A stretch of 59,527 nucleotides of DNA from Candidatus Uhrbacteria bacterium CG10_big_fil_rev_8_21_14_0_10_48_16 (GCA_002793515.1 PFEU01000018.1:96203-155729), one strand, 5' to 3'. Numbered from the stretch's first letter, positions 23,806 to 32,828 are shown. Translations and numbers: made by a program. The notes: generated from the letters alone by a model not told the origin.

Positions 23806-24783
23806 CTAGGGGGTGAGCTCGAGAAAGATCGTCAGATTGTCGTACTCCGCAGAAGGTGAAACGGATTCGAGCGGGGCATCGAGTGGGTGGTCAAGCTCTT
23901 GTGGAGAAAGAACTTGAAAGAGTGCTTCCAGAGCGTCCGCAAAGTGATTCCCGTTCACGTAGCGTTCGTGTGGAGCGTGCTGAATGGCACGTGCAAGCAC
24001 ATCGATAACCAATGGTTGATCCAGTCGTGTCTTCACCACCTCCCAATGGGGATACTCTGCACGGGCGCAAAGTCCCATCGACTGTTCCTTGTTCTGGTGC
24101 CAGTAGGTCTCCCCCACACCAAAACGTTCGCTCAGCCACGAGAGGAGTGTGAGACCGATGCAGAAGATATCGGACGAAGGTTGAACCTGCCGTCGATACA
24201 CGTGCTCAGGAGAACAACACTCGGGGGTACAGCTGATGGCTCGATGGTGTTTGTCGCCAGGATGAGGCCCCACGATCTGTCCCACCTTCACCGTCATTTC
24301 GTAGTCGATGAGGACAGGAAGTCCGTTGTGGAAACAGACGTTTCCGGGAGTGATGTCTCCATGGACAAATCCCGCCTCGTGCATGACCCCAACGGCCCGC
24401 GACAACTGGATCGCACACTGAAGGAATGCACGCAGACTCTTGCGAGCAGGATGATCTGGATGTTTGAGGGCAAACACCTGAAGACCCTGGCAAAGATAGC
24501 CCTCGTCACCGAAACTATCGTAGACTCGATCCCCTACGACGAGCAGACCCGGATGGGCGTGACGCTTGAGATAGAACCAACTCCGACGGCTACGCGCCAA
24601 CCACCCCGCGAGATCCGGGTCTGATGTCGGATCCTTGATCACGCTCTGTGAGTGTTTGACCGTCTTGACGTACTGTCCGTCAGGAAGAATCCAAATGCGA
24701 CTCCTTGGCCTGTCGTGCAGAAGCCTGGCTTCTACACGACCGTGTTTTGTAAGAACGAAGAACTCCTCTTCCGCCTCGAACAT
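23806..24783 (-). CDS. protein kinase-like protein (HGD catalytic loop), GC-rich
   Basis: The 325 residues follow the kinase C-lobe pattern. FVHGDITPGNVCF (His141-Gly-Asp143...Asn148) is the catalytic loop with HGD instead of HRD, as in kinase-like and aminoglycoside-type families. LIDYEM (Asp160) replaces DFG, and CTPECCSPEH resembles the activation-loop APE segment. SSDIFCIGLTLLSWLS is the F-helix (DxxxxG). The N-lobe has candidate Lys40/Lys43 but no clear glycine loop. AGGAGG lies three bases before the ATG. It could pair functionally with the PP2C phosphatase at 6-8 kb, but nothing proves this. Confidence 0.75.
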   Translation of the reverse strand: MFEAEEEFFVLTKHGRVEARLLHDRPRSRIWILPDGQYVKTVKHSQSVIKDPTSDPDLAGWLARSRRSWFYLKRHAHPGLLVVGDRVYDSFGDEGYLCQGLQVFALKHPDHPARKSLRAFLQCAIQLSRAVGVMHEAGFVHGDITPGNVCFHNGLPVLIDYEMTVKVGQIVGPHPGDKHHRAISCTPECCSPEHVYRRQVQPSSDIFCIGLTLLSWLSERFGVGETYWHQNKEQSMGLCARAEYPHWEVVKTRLDQPLVIDVLARAIQHAPHERYVNGNHFADALEALFQVLSPQELDHPLDAPLESVSPSAEYDNLTIFLELTP

Positions 24784-24856
24784 GTGCCTCCTAATCCAGC
24801 AGGTGAACGTCGACGAGGCGAAAGGATAGCATACTCAGCCAATATTTCAAGAGATC

Positions 24857-24890
24857 AAAAAACACGATCTCGAGAGAGACCGTGTTTTTG
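24857..24890. terminator. bidirectional terminator beside murF
   Basis: AAAAACACGATCTC/GAGAGACCGTGTTTTT with a short loop and one or two mismatches. It lies just past the MurF stop on the minus strand. Confidence 0.8.
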
Positions 24891-24891
24891 T

Positions 24892-26178
24892 TTAGTTTTG
24901 TGTCCAATAACTCGATTGTCTCACGAGAAGTTCCTTTGCGCGCAACGGCTCCGCCATCACATCTTTTACGATCTTTTCTGTGCGAGCTGACTGCGAACCT
25001 TTTACCAGAACAATGTCTCCCTTTTGTATCTCTCGATCCAACCATCGCCCTGCTTCTTCAGGGGTATCAAAATGATGCGTAGATGTTTCTGGGATTCCAG
25101 CCTCAATAGCCCCTCTTCGAATATCGAGACTTGGCTCTCCAATCGTCAAAAGCACATGTACACCCACTTCAGCGGACTTCAAACCAATCATGCGATGTTC
25201 CTCTTCGGTATACTGTCCTAATTCAGCCATGTGCCCCAGGACCGCGATCCTTCGTGCTTCCTCGACGGGGTGGAACTCCCCCAACACCTCAAGGGCCGCC
25301 ACCATCGAAGCAGGCGCCGCATTGTAACTTGAATCAATAATGAGTGATCCCTTAATCCCTGGAATCAAACTCATGCGACCTGGTTCAAATTGAGTTTCTG
25401 GAAGTTTTGAAAGAATTTCCTCACGTGTCAGTCCAAGATGTTTTGCAATCACAATCGCTGGGAGCAAGGAACTCACACTTGTCGTCCCCAACATATTTTC
25501 GAGCTCAAGGTCGATGACCTCTTCGTCGAGCGTGAGAACGCGTGCACGGACGGTTGAAACATGTTCTCCCGGTTCAAACGAAAAGTCTTCGCGTGTTTCG
25601 AGTTGATAATCCCTTGCCTTCACATCCGCCCCCGAAGAAAATCCATACGTGATCACATTGGCCTTCGTGTGTCCTGCGAGTCCAAGAACCCGAGGATCGT
25701 CGGCATTCAACACCGTTAACCCATCTGGGTTTGTCTGCTCGAGCAACACGGCTTTTTCTTCTGCGAGTTGTTCGATGGAGCGAAAGTACTCTGCATGCAC
25801 CGGAGAGATCCGTGTCAGCACAGAAATATTCGGCCGGGCGATCTCGCACAAATACTCCATGTCCCCTGGACGATCGATTCCGTACTCAAGGACAAAAACT
25901 TCAGGAAGTTCTTTTGGATCCCTCAGAAGAACCTTCATCCAACCGATGATCGATTTCCCTGGAGACTCGACCCCCAAGATACTCAACGGAACCCCAAACT
26001 CATTGTTGTAGTTCTTCATGGTTGTTCCGACACGAAACTTCGCCGAGAGAACCGAGGCGATCGCATTACGCACGCTTGTTTTCCCCACAGAACCCGTCAC
26101 GGCAATCACAAGAGGATTATGCTTCTGAAGCAATTTTTGAACCTTTTTTGTTAATTGTTTTTGAACAAATCGTTTCAT
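24892..26178 (-). CDS. murF: MurF-like UDP-MurNAc-tripeptide:D-Ala-D-Ala ligase
   Basis: This enzyme adds D-Ala-D-Ala to the peptidoglycan precursor. A Mur ligase core is clear: P-loop VIAVTGSVGKTSVRNAI near residues 24-40, NYNNEFGVPLSIL, LEYGIDRPGDMEYL, SVLTRISPVHAEYF, VLNADDP, and a C-terminal domain with IIDSSYNAAPASM and GHMAELGQ. The N-terminal substrate domain is very short compared with E. coli MurF (428 versus ~452 residues), so substrate detail is inferred. It is the last gene of a division operon, three bases after the penicillin-binding protein gene. Confidence 0.88.
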   Translation of the reverse strand: MKRFVQKQLTKKVQKLLQKHNPLVIAVTGSVGKTSVRNAIASVLSAKFRVGTTMKNYNNEFGVPLSILGVESPGKSIIGWMKVLLRDPKELPEVFVLEYGIDRPGDMEYLCEIARPNISVLTRISPVHAEYFRSIEQLAEEKAVLLEQTNPDGLTVLNADDPRVLGLAGHTKANVITYGFSSGADVKARDYQLETREDFSFEPGEHVSTVRARVLTLDEEVIDLELENMLGTTSVSSLLPAIVIAKHLGLTREEILSKLPETQFEPGRMSLIPGIKGSLIIDSSYNAAPASMVAALEVLGEFHPVEEARRIAVLGHMAELGQYTEEEHRMIGLKSAEVGVHVLLTIGEPSLDIRRGAIEAGIPETSTHHFDTPEEAGRWLDREIQKGDIVLVKGSQSARTEKIVKDVMAEPLRAKELLVRQSSYWTQN

Positions 26179-26181
26179 AGT

Positions 26182-27948
26182 CTATTCGATAGCCCGCACA
26201 GGCGGTATTTCAAAATACTGTAGCAGAAACTCGGCAATCTCCCCAAATAATGGAGCCGCGGTTGATTCCGCCCAGACCACATCTTTTGGATTATCTATGC
26301 GCACGACCATGGCAAATTTTGGATCCTCCACAGGACCAAACCCTGCAAACGATCCAATCGTATTATCTTGCTCATACCCAATAGACCCGCTCTTTGCCAC
26401 CTGTGCCGTTCCTGTCTTTCCTCCGATGTAATACCCAGGAACAGCCGCCTTCCCTCCATGACCATGCTCGATCACCGAGACGAGCATCGCAGAAATCGTG
26501 CGTGCAGTCTTTGGATCAATCACCTGTGCGATATCTCGCACAGAACGCTTCTCTATGGTTCCATCAGGATAATGGATTTCATCGACAATGAGCGGAGCCT
26601 TGAGCACGCCTCCGTTTGCAATCGCCGCATACGCCATCACAATTTGAAGAGGCGTCACGGTAATCCCCTGTCCAAACGAAGCGGTTGCAGAATAAATCTC
26701 TGCTCCAATGTCGAGGGAATCGACCGTTCCTGCATTTTCTGTTTCAAGTTCAATCCCCGTATACTTCCCGAATCCAAATGCTTTTACGTACTCCACAAAC
26801 ACATCCATGCCCATGGCACGCATAGAATAGATCATCCCGGTGTTAATGGAATCCTCCAGGACCTTTGTCATATCAACCGTTCCATAAACTTTCCCTTCCG
26901 CATTCCCAATCGGTTTATTCCACCCATCGACCATCACAGATCCCGTATCTGTAAATGTCGTTGTTGGAGAAACGGCCCCCACATCAATGGCAGCAGCCAT
27001 GGTGAGTGGCTTGAAAATTGAACCGGGCTCGTACGCCTCAAAAATAGCCGGGTTGTTGAAGACGTGAATGGAATCAACTTCGTTATACGCATTTGGATCG
27101 TAATCAGGTGCCCCACACATCGCAAGAATTTTTCCGGTGTCTGGAGCAACAATCACCACAGATCCGCCATCGGCCCCATGCTTCACCATTGCCTCTTGGA
27201 GACTCGTACACGCCTTATGTTGAATTGTACGGTCAAGCGTCAACACCACATCCACCCCGTCTTGCGCTGGTTCATACTCTCTTGTACCTACCGCAATCAG
27301 CCGTCCAGAAATATCACGCTCTGAAAGAAGATACCCCTGTGTTCCTGTCAGCTCTTCATCAAAGTAGCCCTCGATCCCATACTTACCAGAAGTACTCCCG
27401 TCTTCGTTGGTTCCCATGAAGCCCAGAATATGTCCGCTCATCTCAGGTTCTGGATAAAGCCGGGAGGCCTCTCGCACATAATGCACACCAGGAAGTTCAA
27501 GAGCTAAAATTTTCTCAAGGGTTTTCTCATCCACTTCGCGAGCAATAGGCTCATAGGGATCTTCCGGTTGATCGAGACGTTCTTCAAGCGCATCGATTTG
27601 CTCCTCACTATATCCGAATAGTTCTCCCAATGCCTCTGCGGTATCGTCGGCTTCCTCAATCTGCCGAGGGTCTGTATACACAAACGCCAACTGTTGGTTC
27701 ACGGCAATAGGAACCAACGTCTCGTCTTTAAAATCATGAAGATAAATCTCTCCCCGCTCCGGAATCAATTCTTGAAATAATTCATGCTGACCACTGGCAA
27801 GCGCTTCGTAAAACGCATGTTGGAAAACCTGAATGTACACAAGCTTCAGGAGAATCACTCCGGCAAACAACAAAATAGCGTAACGAAAAATTTCAAGACG
27901 TGCGTCGTTGTCACCTTTCTTTGATGTGCGCCAGCGTTGCTTTGCCAT
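26182..27948 (-). CDS. class B penicillin-binding protein (FtsI/PBP2-like transpeptidase)
   Basis: This transpeptidase crosslinks peptidoglycan at the division site or side wall. One membrane helix (about 22-40) is followed by the PBP dimer domain (RGEIYLHDF). The transpeptidase motifs are SxxK at 310-313 (PGSIFKPLT), SxN at 367-369 (DSINTG) and KTG at 511-513 (GGKTGTAQ). The 588-residue length is normal for FtsI/SpoVD. It lies three bases after the gene for a secreted calcium-repeat protein and three before murF. Orthology to FtsI versus PBP2 is not decided by sequence alone, but the murF linkage favours FtsI. Confidence 0.93.
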   Translation of the reverse strand: MAKQRWRTSKKGDNDARLEIFRYAILLFAGVILLKLVYIQVFQHAFYEALASGQHELFQELIPERGEIYLHDFKDETLVPIAVNQQLAFVYTDPRQIEEADDTAEALGELFGYSEEQIDALEERLDQPEDPYEPIAREVDEKTLEKILALELPGVHYVREASRLYPEPEMSGHILGFMGTNEDGSTSGKYGIEGYFDEELTGTQGYLLSERDISGRLIAVGTREYEPAQDGVDVVLTLDRTIQHKACTSLQEAMVKHGADGGSVVIVAPDTGKILAMCGAPDYDPNAYNEVDSIHVFNNPAIFEAYEPGSIFKPLTMAAAIDVGAVSPTTTFTDTGSVMVDGWNKPIGNAEGKVYGTVDMTKVLEDSINTGMIYSMRAMGMDVFVEYVKAFGFGKYTGIELETENAGTVDSLDIGAEIYSATASFGQGITVTPLQIVMAYAAIANGGVLKAPLIVDEIHYPDGTIEKRSVRDIAQVIDPKTARTISAMLVSVIEHGHGGKAAVPGYYIGGKTGTAQVAKSGSIGYEQDNTIGSFAGFGPVEDPKFAMVVRIDNPKDVVWAESTAAPLFGEIAEFLLQYFEIPPVRAIE

Positions 27949-27951
27949 AGT

Positions 27952-29145
27952 CTAAAGACCGAATCCAAATAACGAACCCGTTCCACGAGGATTTCTGCCA
28001 GACCGCACCTCATCCCCATCGTTCATCCCATCACCATCGGTATCAGCCACCGTGCTACTGGTTCCGTAGAACGCTTCTAAAATAGAATCGAGGCCATCGC
28101 CATCGGGATCATTATTCGATTCCGTTTCCGTGACAGGAAGTCGTGTAGACTGTTCGTCAACCAGAGTCAGGACCTTTGTGTTTGACCCAAATTCTGCGCT
28201 TGGAAGAACACCAAGAACGGCTCGAAAGATTTCTTGAAAATGAATACGCTCATCGGGGATCTCGATCTCAACGTCTTCCTGAAACGACTGAAATTCGATT
28301 CGGACATCAACAGGAAGTAGGTCCGTTCCTTCCAAATCCTCAAATCCCCCAGCTGCCTGAACGCGATACAAACGATGATCCGGAATGCCAATCCAGAAAC
28401 GAAGCGTTAACTGTGAAAGTTGTTTGGCTTGGGATCCAGCAAGAATCCGCTCGTCATCACTAGGATGACGTCCTTCTTTTGCTCGAACAAGATCTAACAA
28501 AAAGGCTTGAATCGCGTCCTCATCAAACCGTCCGTCGATAATCCGGGTGTTCACTCCCCCAATGAGTTCTGTGAGTCCGTTGTACTCAACATGGAAAAGA
28601 TCCGCGTACGAAAGAAGATATTGTAGACGCTCAAAACCCTCTGGTGTCCACGCCTGAGGTGAGAGAATCGATTCCATCGGAGGATGTAATCCAGGAATAA
28701 TCGAACCCCACGCAGGAAGTTCTCCTTCCTCAAACTCCACCCATGTTGGTTCCTCAAAATCAACCCCTGGAACGTCTGGTCCAGGAGCGGTGTACGTCAA
28801 ATAAGACTTGCCAGAAATAGAACGCAACTCCCCAGAAAGATCCTGATAGGTATCTCCATGAGAAAGATGAACGACTCGGAACTTTGTTGCGTGATTCACC
28901 TGTCTCTCCGGAGTGAGCTCTAGAGGACCACTCGCATAAAGCGTAGTACTCACACGATTTCCATCAACGTGTTGCGTCCAACTGAATCCTGACTCTTGCT
29001 CGACGCTCGTGAGTTGCATCATGGTCATCATCATGGAACGTATCTCTCGCTCGGGACGAAACTGCATAAACACCACGTAGGACGCGAAGACAAAAGCCAA
29101 AACAATCACGACACCCGCAATCAAAAACGCGAGAGATTTTTTCAT
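27952..29145 (-). CDS. membrane-anchored protein with C-terminal thrombospondin type 3-like calcium repeats
   Basis: A membrane helix at residues ~5-27 (LAFLIAGVVIVLAFVFASYVVFM) is followed by a large unassigned extracytoplasmic region. The C-terminus has two Asp-rich repeats, DPDGDGLDSILEAFYGTS and DTDGDGMNDGDEVRSGRNP, as in thrombospondin type 3 or dockerin-like calcium sites, and ends in a Gly/Phe tail. It is the first gene of the operon with the penicillin-binding protein and murF, suggesting an envelope role. The central domain is not recognised. Confidence 0.8.
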   Translation of the reverse strand: MKKSLAFLIAGVVIVLAFVFASYVVFMQFRPEREIRSMMMTMMQLTSVEQESGFSWTQHVDGNRVSTTLYASGPLELTPERQVNHATKFRVVHLSHGDTYQDLSGELRSISGKSYLTYTAPGPDVPGVDFEEPTWVEFEEGELPAWGSIIPGLHPPMESILSPQAWTPEGFERLQYLLSYADLFHVEYNGLTELIGGVNTRIIDGRFDEDAIQAFLLDLVRAKEGRHPSDDERILAGSQAKQLSQLTLRFWIGIPDHRLYRVQAAGGFEDLEGTDLLPVDVRIEFQSFQEDVEIEIPDERIHFQEIFRAVLGVLPSAEFGSNTKVLTLVDEQSTRLPVTETESNNDPDGDGLDSILEAFYGTSSTVADTDGDGMNDGDEVRSGRNPRGTGSLFGFGL

Positions 29146-29149
29146 ACAA

Positions 29150-29176
29150 AAAGAGACAGAATTACCTGTCTCTATT
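29150..29176 (-). terminator. intrinsic terminator downstream of the 147-residue gene
   Basis: AGAGACAG/CTGTCTCT with a six-base loop, flanked by A and T runs. It separates the 147-residue gene from the division operon. Confidence 0.75.
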
Positions 29177-29208
29177 TTAACGAAATTTGAGCAATCTTAC
29201 TATCCCGT

Positions 29209-29652
29209 CTACATCTCGGTCACATCGTCATCTGACACATGGACTCCAACATATCCCACACTCTCTCCTGTGTTTTCATTTTCGATGAGTCGAACAATCC
29301 CTCCTCCTGGCGCCTGGTAGTCCGAGAACATAAGTCGATCTTCGTCATCAACAGGACATTCCCCTTCGATCTCAATAATGTTCCCTGCATCCTCATAACT
29401 AAACTCGTGTTCTTTTCCCTGAAGCAAAATCATTTCGTCTTCTGGCTCAACTTCCTCATCGAGCTCTCGAAAAAGAATAAGTTCTTCTTCCTGTGGGGCG
29501 ACCGCGAGCATACGACCTTCGTCGTCATAGAGCCAACGAATGGTATGACCTCCATCGAGCTCAATCTGCGCATGCCCCACGTAGGTAAATGGTTCGTTAA
29601 AAATACTAATGGACGATCCGAGCTCGAGTTTCAAAATGTCTTTGACGTGCAT
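29209..29652 (-). CDS. 147-residue acidic protein, possibly DUF4178-like
   Basis: The product starts MHVKDILKLELGSSISIFNE and reads as an all-beta domain (TYVGHAQIELDGGHTIRWLY, then ILFRELDEE, EFSYEDAGNIIEIEGE). It is strongly acidic and lacks a signal peptide. The pattern of a GHAxIELDG strand followed by WLYDDE and EFSYEDAG recalls DUF4178, but I am not certain. AGGAGG lies eight bases before the ATG, unusual for the moderate-GC genes. Monocistronic. Confidence 0.55.
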   Translation of the reverse strand: MHVKDILKLELGSSISIFNEPFTYVGHAQIELDGGHTIRWLYDDEGRMLAVAPQEEELILFRELDEEVEPEDEMILLQGKEHEFSYEDAGNIIEIEGECPVDDEDRLMFSDYQAPGGGIVRLIENENTGESVGYVGVHVSDDDVTEM

Positions 29653-29806
29653 ATAAAATCCTCCTAGGAATAACGCAAAGGATTAAAACACGAGATTCTC
29701 ATTCTGTAAACAAGCTTTCCCCAATAAAGTCGGTGGCCCAGCCACCGACTTATAAGGGTTTTCTTGTGTTTCACTCTCCTGAAGCCCTATCTTTCGGACG
29801 AGTCTA
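29653..29806. other. divergent intergenic region with perfect 11-bp inverted repeat
   Basis: AAGTCGGTGGC/GCCACCGACTT around CCA lies at 29727-29751, between two divergent genes. Neither side has a T-tract, so it is not a standard terminator. An operator shared by both promoters is possible. Confidence 0.6.
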
Positions 29807-29835
29807 TTGACAAAACCCCTGTTTTATGGTATCTT
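29807..29835 (+). promoter_or_regulatory. sigma-70 promoter of the very GC-rich 220-residue gene
   Basis: TTGACA, 17 bp, TATCTT. It leaves a leader of about 155 nt before the ATG at 29996. Confidence 0.8.
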
Positions 29836-29841
29836 TCTACG

Positions 29842-29995
29842 TCTGCAAGAATCAGCGCTTGGATCTTGTTCGCGATTCCTTGAGTCATTCAAGGCCTATT
29901 CACGACCAATATCCACCCGCTGCTTCGGCAGTACCCCCGACTGCGCAAGCAGTCCCCGCGAACGCAAGTTCGCTTATTCAGAGAAGGAGGCAGTG
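29842..29995 (+). promoter_or_regulatory. leader with four tandem perfect hairpins (three tetraloops)
   Basis: Hairpins: CCTTGA/TCAAGG (29878-29894), CTGC-TTCG-GCAG (29920-29931), GACTGC-GCAA-GCAGTC (29939-29954) and GCGAAC-GCAA-GTTCGC (29958-29973). An AAGGAGG SD follows 13-15 bases before the ATG region. UUCG and GCAA are exceptionally stable loops. The series lies between a strong promoter and a strong SD, suggesting an mRNA stability or regulatory element. Confidence 0.7.
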
Positions 29996-30658
29996 ATGCC
30001 CACCGAAGAGAGCTCGTTCCCCTACGTGCGGTTCCTGCTCAAGTTCCGCATGAACCCTCGCAACACGGCCAAGCTCGAAGCCGCAGGCATCCGCCTGATC
30101 AAGCGCACCGCCGAGCGGCAGACCGAGATCGAGAGCGGACACATGGCCCAGAAGGGTGAGGCGCACTACAAGCGCCACACCCGCACCGACTCCACCGGAG
30201 CCACCAAGGGTGACTCGGGCCGGCCCATCTTCGGGTGGGATGCCAAGGGCACCCCCTACGATGCGATCTCCCTCGAGCTGACGGCGATCGACCTGGTCAA
30301 GGCCGGAGGCATCCTCACCGACGCCCACATGGTCCAGAAGCCCGAGGACCGCATGTCGACCCTGGTCCTCGTCTTCGAGCCCAAGGGCGAGCCCTACGTC
30401 TTCTCCCCGGAGGGACGCACGCTCATCGACGGCTTCGTGGACGCCAGCTACGGCCACGTGCACGGCTTCGTCAACCCCGACGACACCGCGACCATCAACG
30501 CAGCACACCTGTTCACCCAGCCGCTGACCGAGGCCAAGGACCCGCGCTACCTGCGCTTCCTCCCCGACCTCGAGACCGGCAAGGTGAGCTTCCGCTGCTG
30601 GAAGCGCCACATCGCCGCCGCTCCCGTCGAGGCGCCCGTCGCGGACGCCAACGGGTAG
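29996..30658 (+). CDS. 220-residue protein of unknown function, very GC-rich (likely foreign)
   Basis: The start is ATG 29996, preceded by AAGGAGG. The sequence MPTEESSFPYVRFLLKFRMN continues as a soluble protein with HTRTDSTGATKGDSGRPIFG, a strand TLVLVFEPKGEPYVFSP, and a Pro/Ala-rich tail. I see no signal peptide, membrane helix or known motif. Codon use is dominated by GAG, AAG, CTG, GCC and GTC, the most GC-biased gene in the window. It has its own promoter, structured leader and terminator. Horizontal acquisition is the simplest reading. Confidence 0.75.
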   Translation: MPTEESSFPYVRFLLKFRMNPRNTAKLEAAGIRLIKRTAERQTEIESGHMAQKGEAHYKRHTRTDSTGATKGDSGRPIFGWDAKGTPYDAISLELTAIDLVKAGGILTDAHMVQKPEDRMSTLVLVFEPKGEPYVFSPEGRTLIDGFVDASYGHVHGFVNPDDTATINAAHLFTQPLTEAKDPRYLRFLPDLETGKVSFRCWKRHIAAAPVEAPVADANG

Positions 30659-30760
30659 CCCGTCTACCCACCACACCAACCCGACCGAGAAGTCATCGTC
30701 CAGTGGACGCATGAGCTAGGTCGAACCGGTGTGATGACACGCGCCCCGCGTGGAGAAGAG

Positions 30761-30798
30761 CCCCTGCTCGACTTCATTCGGGGCTCTTCTTTTTGCCA
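30761..30798 (+). terminator. intrinsic terminator of the 220-residue gene
   Basis: AGAAGAGCCCC/GGGGCTCTTCT, an 11-bp perfect stem, followed by TTTTT. Confidence 0.9.
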
Positions 30799-30825
30799 AA
30801 ATACAGCCCGAGGGCTGTATTTTTG
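30799..30825 (-). terminator. intrinsic terminator of truD
   Basis: AAAATACAGCCC/GGGCTGTATTTTT with a three-base loop. The A-run gives the U-tract on the minus strand, right after the TruD stop codon. Confidence 0.85.
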
Positions 30826-30826
30826 A

Positions 30827-32251
30827 TTACTCCCCAGACTCTGCATCCGTATCTTCATTCTTTCGGCTCATGATCCGATCAAGATCCTCTTTGAAGATCT
30901 CTCTTACTTCACTCAATGATCCCGTTCCAAGAACCTCTTTTGTATCGATAAACTTCGGATCTAACCATTCTGGCACGGGATACCCCGTCACGGTATCAAA
31001 TAAGTACATCAACATCGTCGTGGCGTATGCCCCCTTCGACAAACTAAAAGTAATCGCCAGCCCCTCTGGAATGACCTTGTACGCATGAACTTCTGGATGC
31101 ACCACTGGAATAAATGTTGGATTACGTCCCACACGAATAAACGGATACTTCTTCAAGGCTCCCATAGGGTTTCGCAATCCTTCTCGATCGAGAAAAGTTT
31201 TGTACACCTCAAGAGCCTTCTGATCTGGATTCAAGAGTTGTGGCATGGGTGATGGAAGTGTTTCTCCGTTCTTCTCTGCCTCTGACAAACGCTCGTTCGA
31301 GGCATAGCTTGCGTACGCACGCACCCACATTCCCGCTTGCTGTTGCACTTTTTCAAGCGCGGTCAAAAAGTGCCCACCGCTTTGCTGAAGACTCTCAAGC
31401 ATATCGAGCTCGTGACGGAATGAGTAGGGAAGATCCGCTAATATCTCCTGCATCTTTTTCCAGTCTCCCCAGACAGCTGTTGCTTGTGCTCGACGCTCAG
31501 CAAAGAACGGAAGCTCAAATGGGCTTTTCATGGTGATGTACGCTTTCACTCCAGCCTCTGCCCCTTGTAAGAGCATTGCGCGACCGAACTCATGGGCAAG
31601 AAAGCGTGGAGTTCCAAATCGCTGGACACCAAAATAGTTCATGATGCCCTTTGCTTTGATGTATTCAATCCGTTGTTCGATCTGTGCAGGATCAAGTGGA
31701 TGTTCTGTGCGAATCATCAAGGTAAATCGATTCCCTTTTAACCCTCCCACCTGAACAACCCCCTTTCCCTCATAGACCTGACGAATGATGGTTCCGGGAA
31801 TTTGGAGCATTAAGATCTCATTCAAGATGCCTCCACGCAAACTCACACGTTGAGCGGTAAGCGCAACCGCATCTTTGATTCCTGCATATCCAACGTCCTT
31901 CTCAGGATGTCCGGTCAATTCCGTAATTCTATTTTGTGCATCGATCGTTGAAACCCCCACCTTTGTTAAATCAAAATAAACCGTTCCTTCTCCCCCCTCC
32001 ATTTCGCGTGAAGCTTCCTGACCATCGACGGTAATAACTGTCCCATCAGGACGTTCTTCCTCAACAATAAAATCCTCTGGACGATACTTGAAGTACCCCT
32101 TAGGCAAATCCTTCGGGACACTCTTGATGCCAATTTGTTCAAACAGAGCGTAGGGATCTTTCTCAGAGGAGGTAAACTTCTCTGGAGTTGCCTCACGAGC
32201 TGATTGCACAACAGGCTGTTCGCGCTCCCAAAAATTTTGATCTTGTGCCAT
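30827..32251 (-). CDS. truD: TruD-like tRNA pseudouridine synthase
   Basis: TruD converts U13 of tRNAs to pseudouridine. The catalytic motif GYAGIKDAVALTAQRVS contains the expected GxKDxxAxTxQ (catalytic Asp in KDA). NYFGVQRFG (the family's NxFGxQRFG) and a late FSLSKGAYATTMLMYL segment also match. At 474 residues it is longer than E. coli TruD (~350), with an extra N-terminal ~50 residues and an insert near 230-330. It lies two bases after the methyltransferase gene, so the pair may be one transcript. Confidence 0.9.
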   Translation of the reverse strand: MAQDQNFWEREQPVVQSAREATPEKFTSSEKDPYALFEQIGIKSVPKDLPKGYFKYRPEDFIVEEERPDGTVITVDGQEASREMEGGEGTVYFDLTKVGVSTIDAQNRITELTGHPEKDVGYAGIKDAVALTAQRVSLRGGILNEILMLQIPGTIIRQVYEGKGVVQVGGLKGNRFTLMIRTEHPLDPAQIEQRIEYIKAKGIMNYFGVQRFGTPRFLAHEFGRAMLLQGAEAGVKAYITMKSPFELPFFAERRAQATAVWGDWKKMQEILADLPYSFRHELDMLESLQQSGGHFLTALEKVQQQAGMWVRAYASYASNERLSEAEKNGETLPSPMPQLLNPDQKALEVYKTFLDREGLRNPMGALKKYPFIRVGRNPTFIPVVHPEVHAYKVIPEGLAITFSLSKGAYATTMLMYLFDTVTGYPVPEWLDPKFIDTKEVLGTGSLSEVREIFKEDLDRIMSRKNEDTDAESGE

Positions 32252-32253
32252 AC

Positions 32254-32766
32254 CTAGCGTTGATAAAGAAATAATTTCGGGGCGCCTTCGAGCTCATCAA
32301 TCTGCACAGCTTCCCAGCCGGGAATAGGCCACACATACGACACCACGCGACTTCCCGGTTTTAATTCGCGCTCAAGCTTTGGTCGAATCTTTTCATACGT
32401 CTCCGGCATGAGAAAAAGGTAAAGCGCATCATAATCCGAAAGATTGTGTTTGAACGCATTCTGAAGTTTCATCTGCACTCCTGAACCGGCTAAACGATTC
32501 TGCAACCACCCGACTCCACACTGAAGAACGGAAAGCTCAACTCCCACAACATGCGCATCCGGTTGTTCCTTTTTGAGATGTCGACACACACGTGCATTGC
32601 CACACCCCAGCTCAACAAAGGACTCTCCCGATTGAAGATCCAAAAGCTTCGAGACACGTTTTACGTCGCGCTTCCATGTCGGCACCCAAGGCGCCCCCTG
32701 CATCCCCGCATACGCCGCGGAACTGAGTAAAATAAGCGATAGAACAAGCAAAATCTGCCAATACAT
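32254..32766 (-). CDS. membrane-anchored class I SAM-dependent methyltransferase (paralogue 1)
   Basis: A single N-terminal hydrophobic helix (about 3-20) is followed by a short PWVPTW linker and a Rossmann methyltransferase core. Motif I is ESFVELGCGNARV, an acidic residue ends strand 2 (VVGVELS), and DALYLFLMPETYEKI matches the strand-4 region. The layout matches the 178-residue gene at 44405-44941 (helix, PWV linker, FVELGxGxxxV). The substrate is unknown; an anchored enzyme could act on lipids or membrane proteins. Upstream partner of truD. Confidence 0.8.
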   Translation of the reverse strand: MYWQILLVLSLILLSSAAYAGMQGAPWVPTWKRDVKRVSKLLDLQSGESFVELGCGNARVCRHLKKEQPDAHVVGVELSVLQCGVGWLQNRLAGSGVQMKLQNAFKHNLSDYDALYLFLMPETYEKIRPKLERELKPGSRVVSYVWPIPGWEAVQIDELEGAPKLFLYQR

Positions 32767-32828
32767 ATAGAAAAGTGTATCACATTTATCTGTTTCCGAT
32801 ATTCACATCCATGATTTTTTCTATCCAA

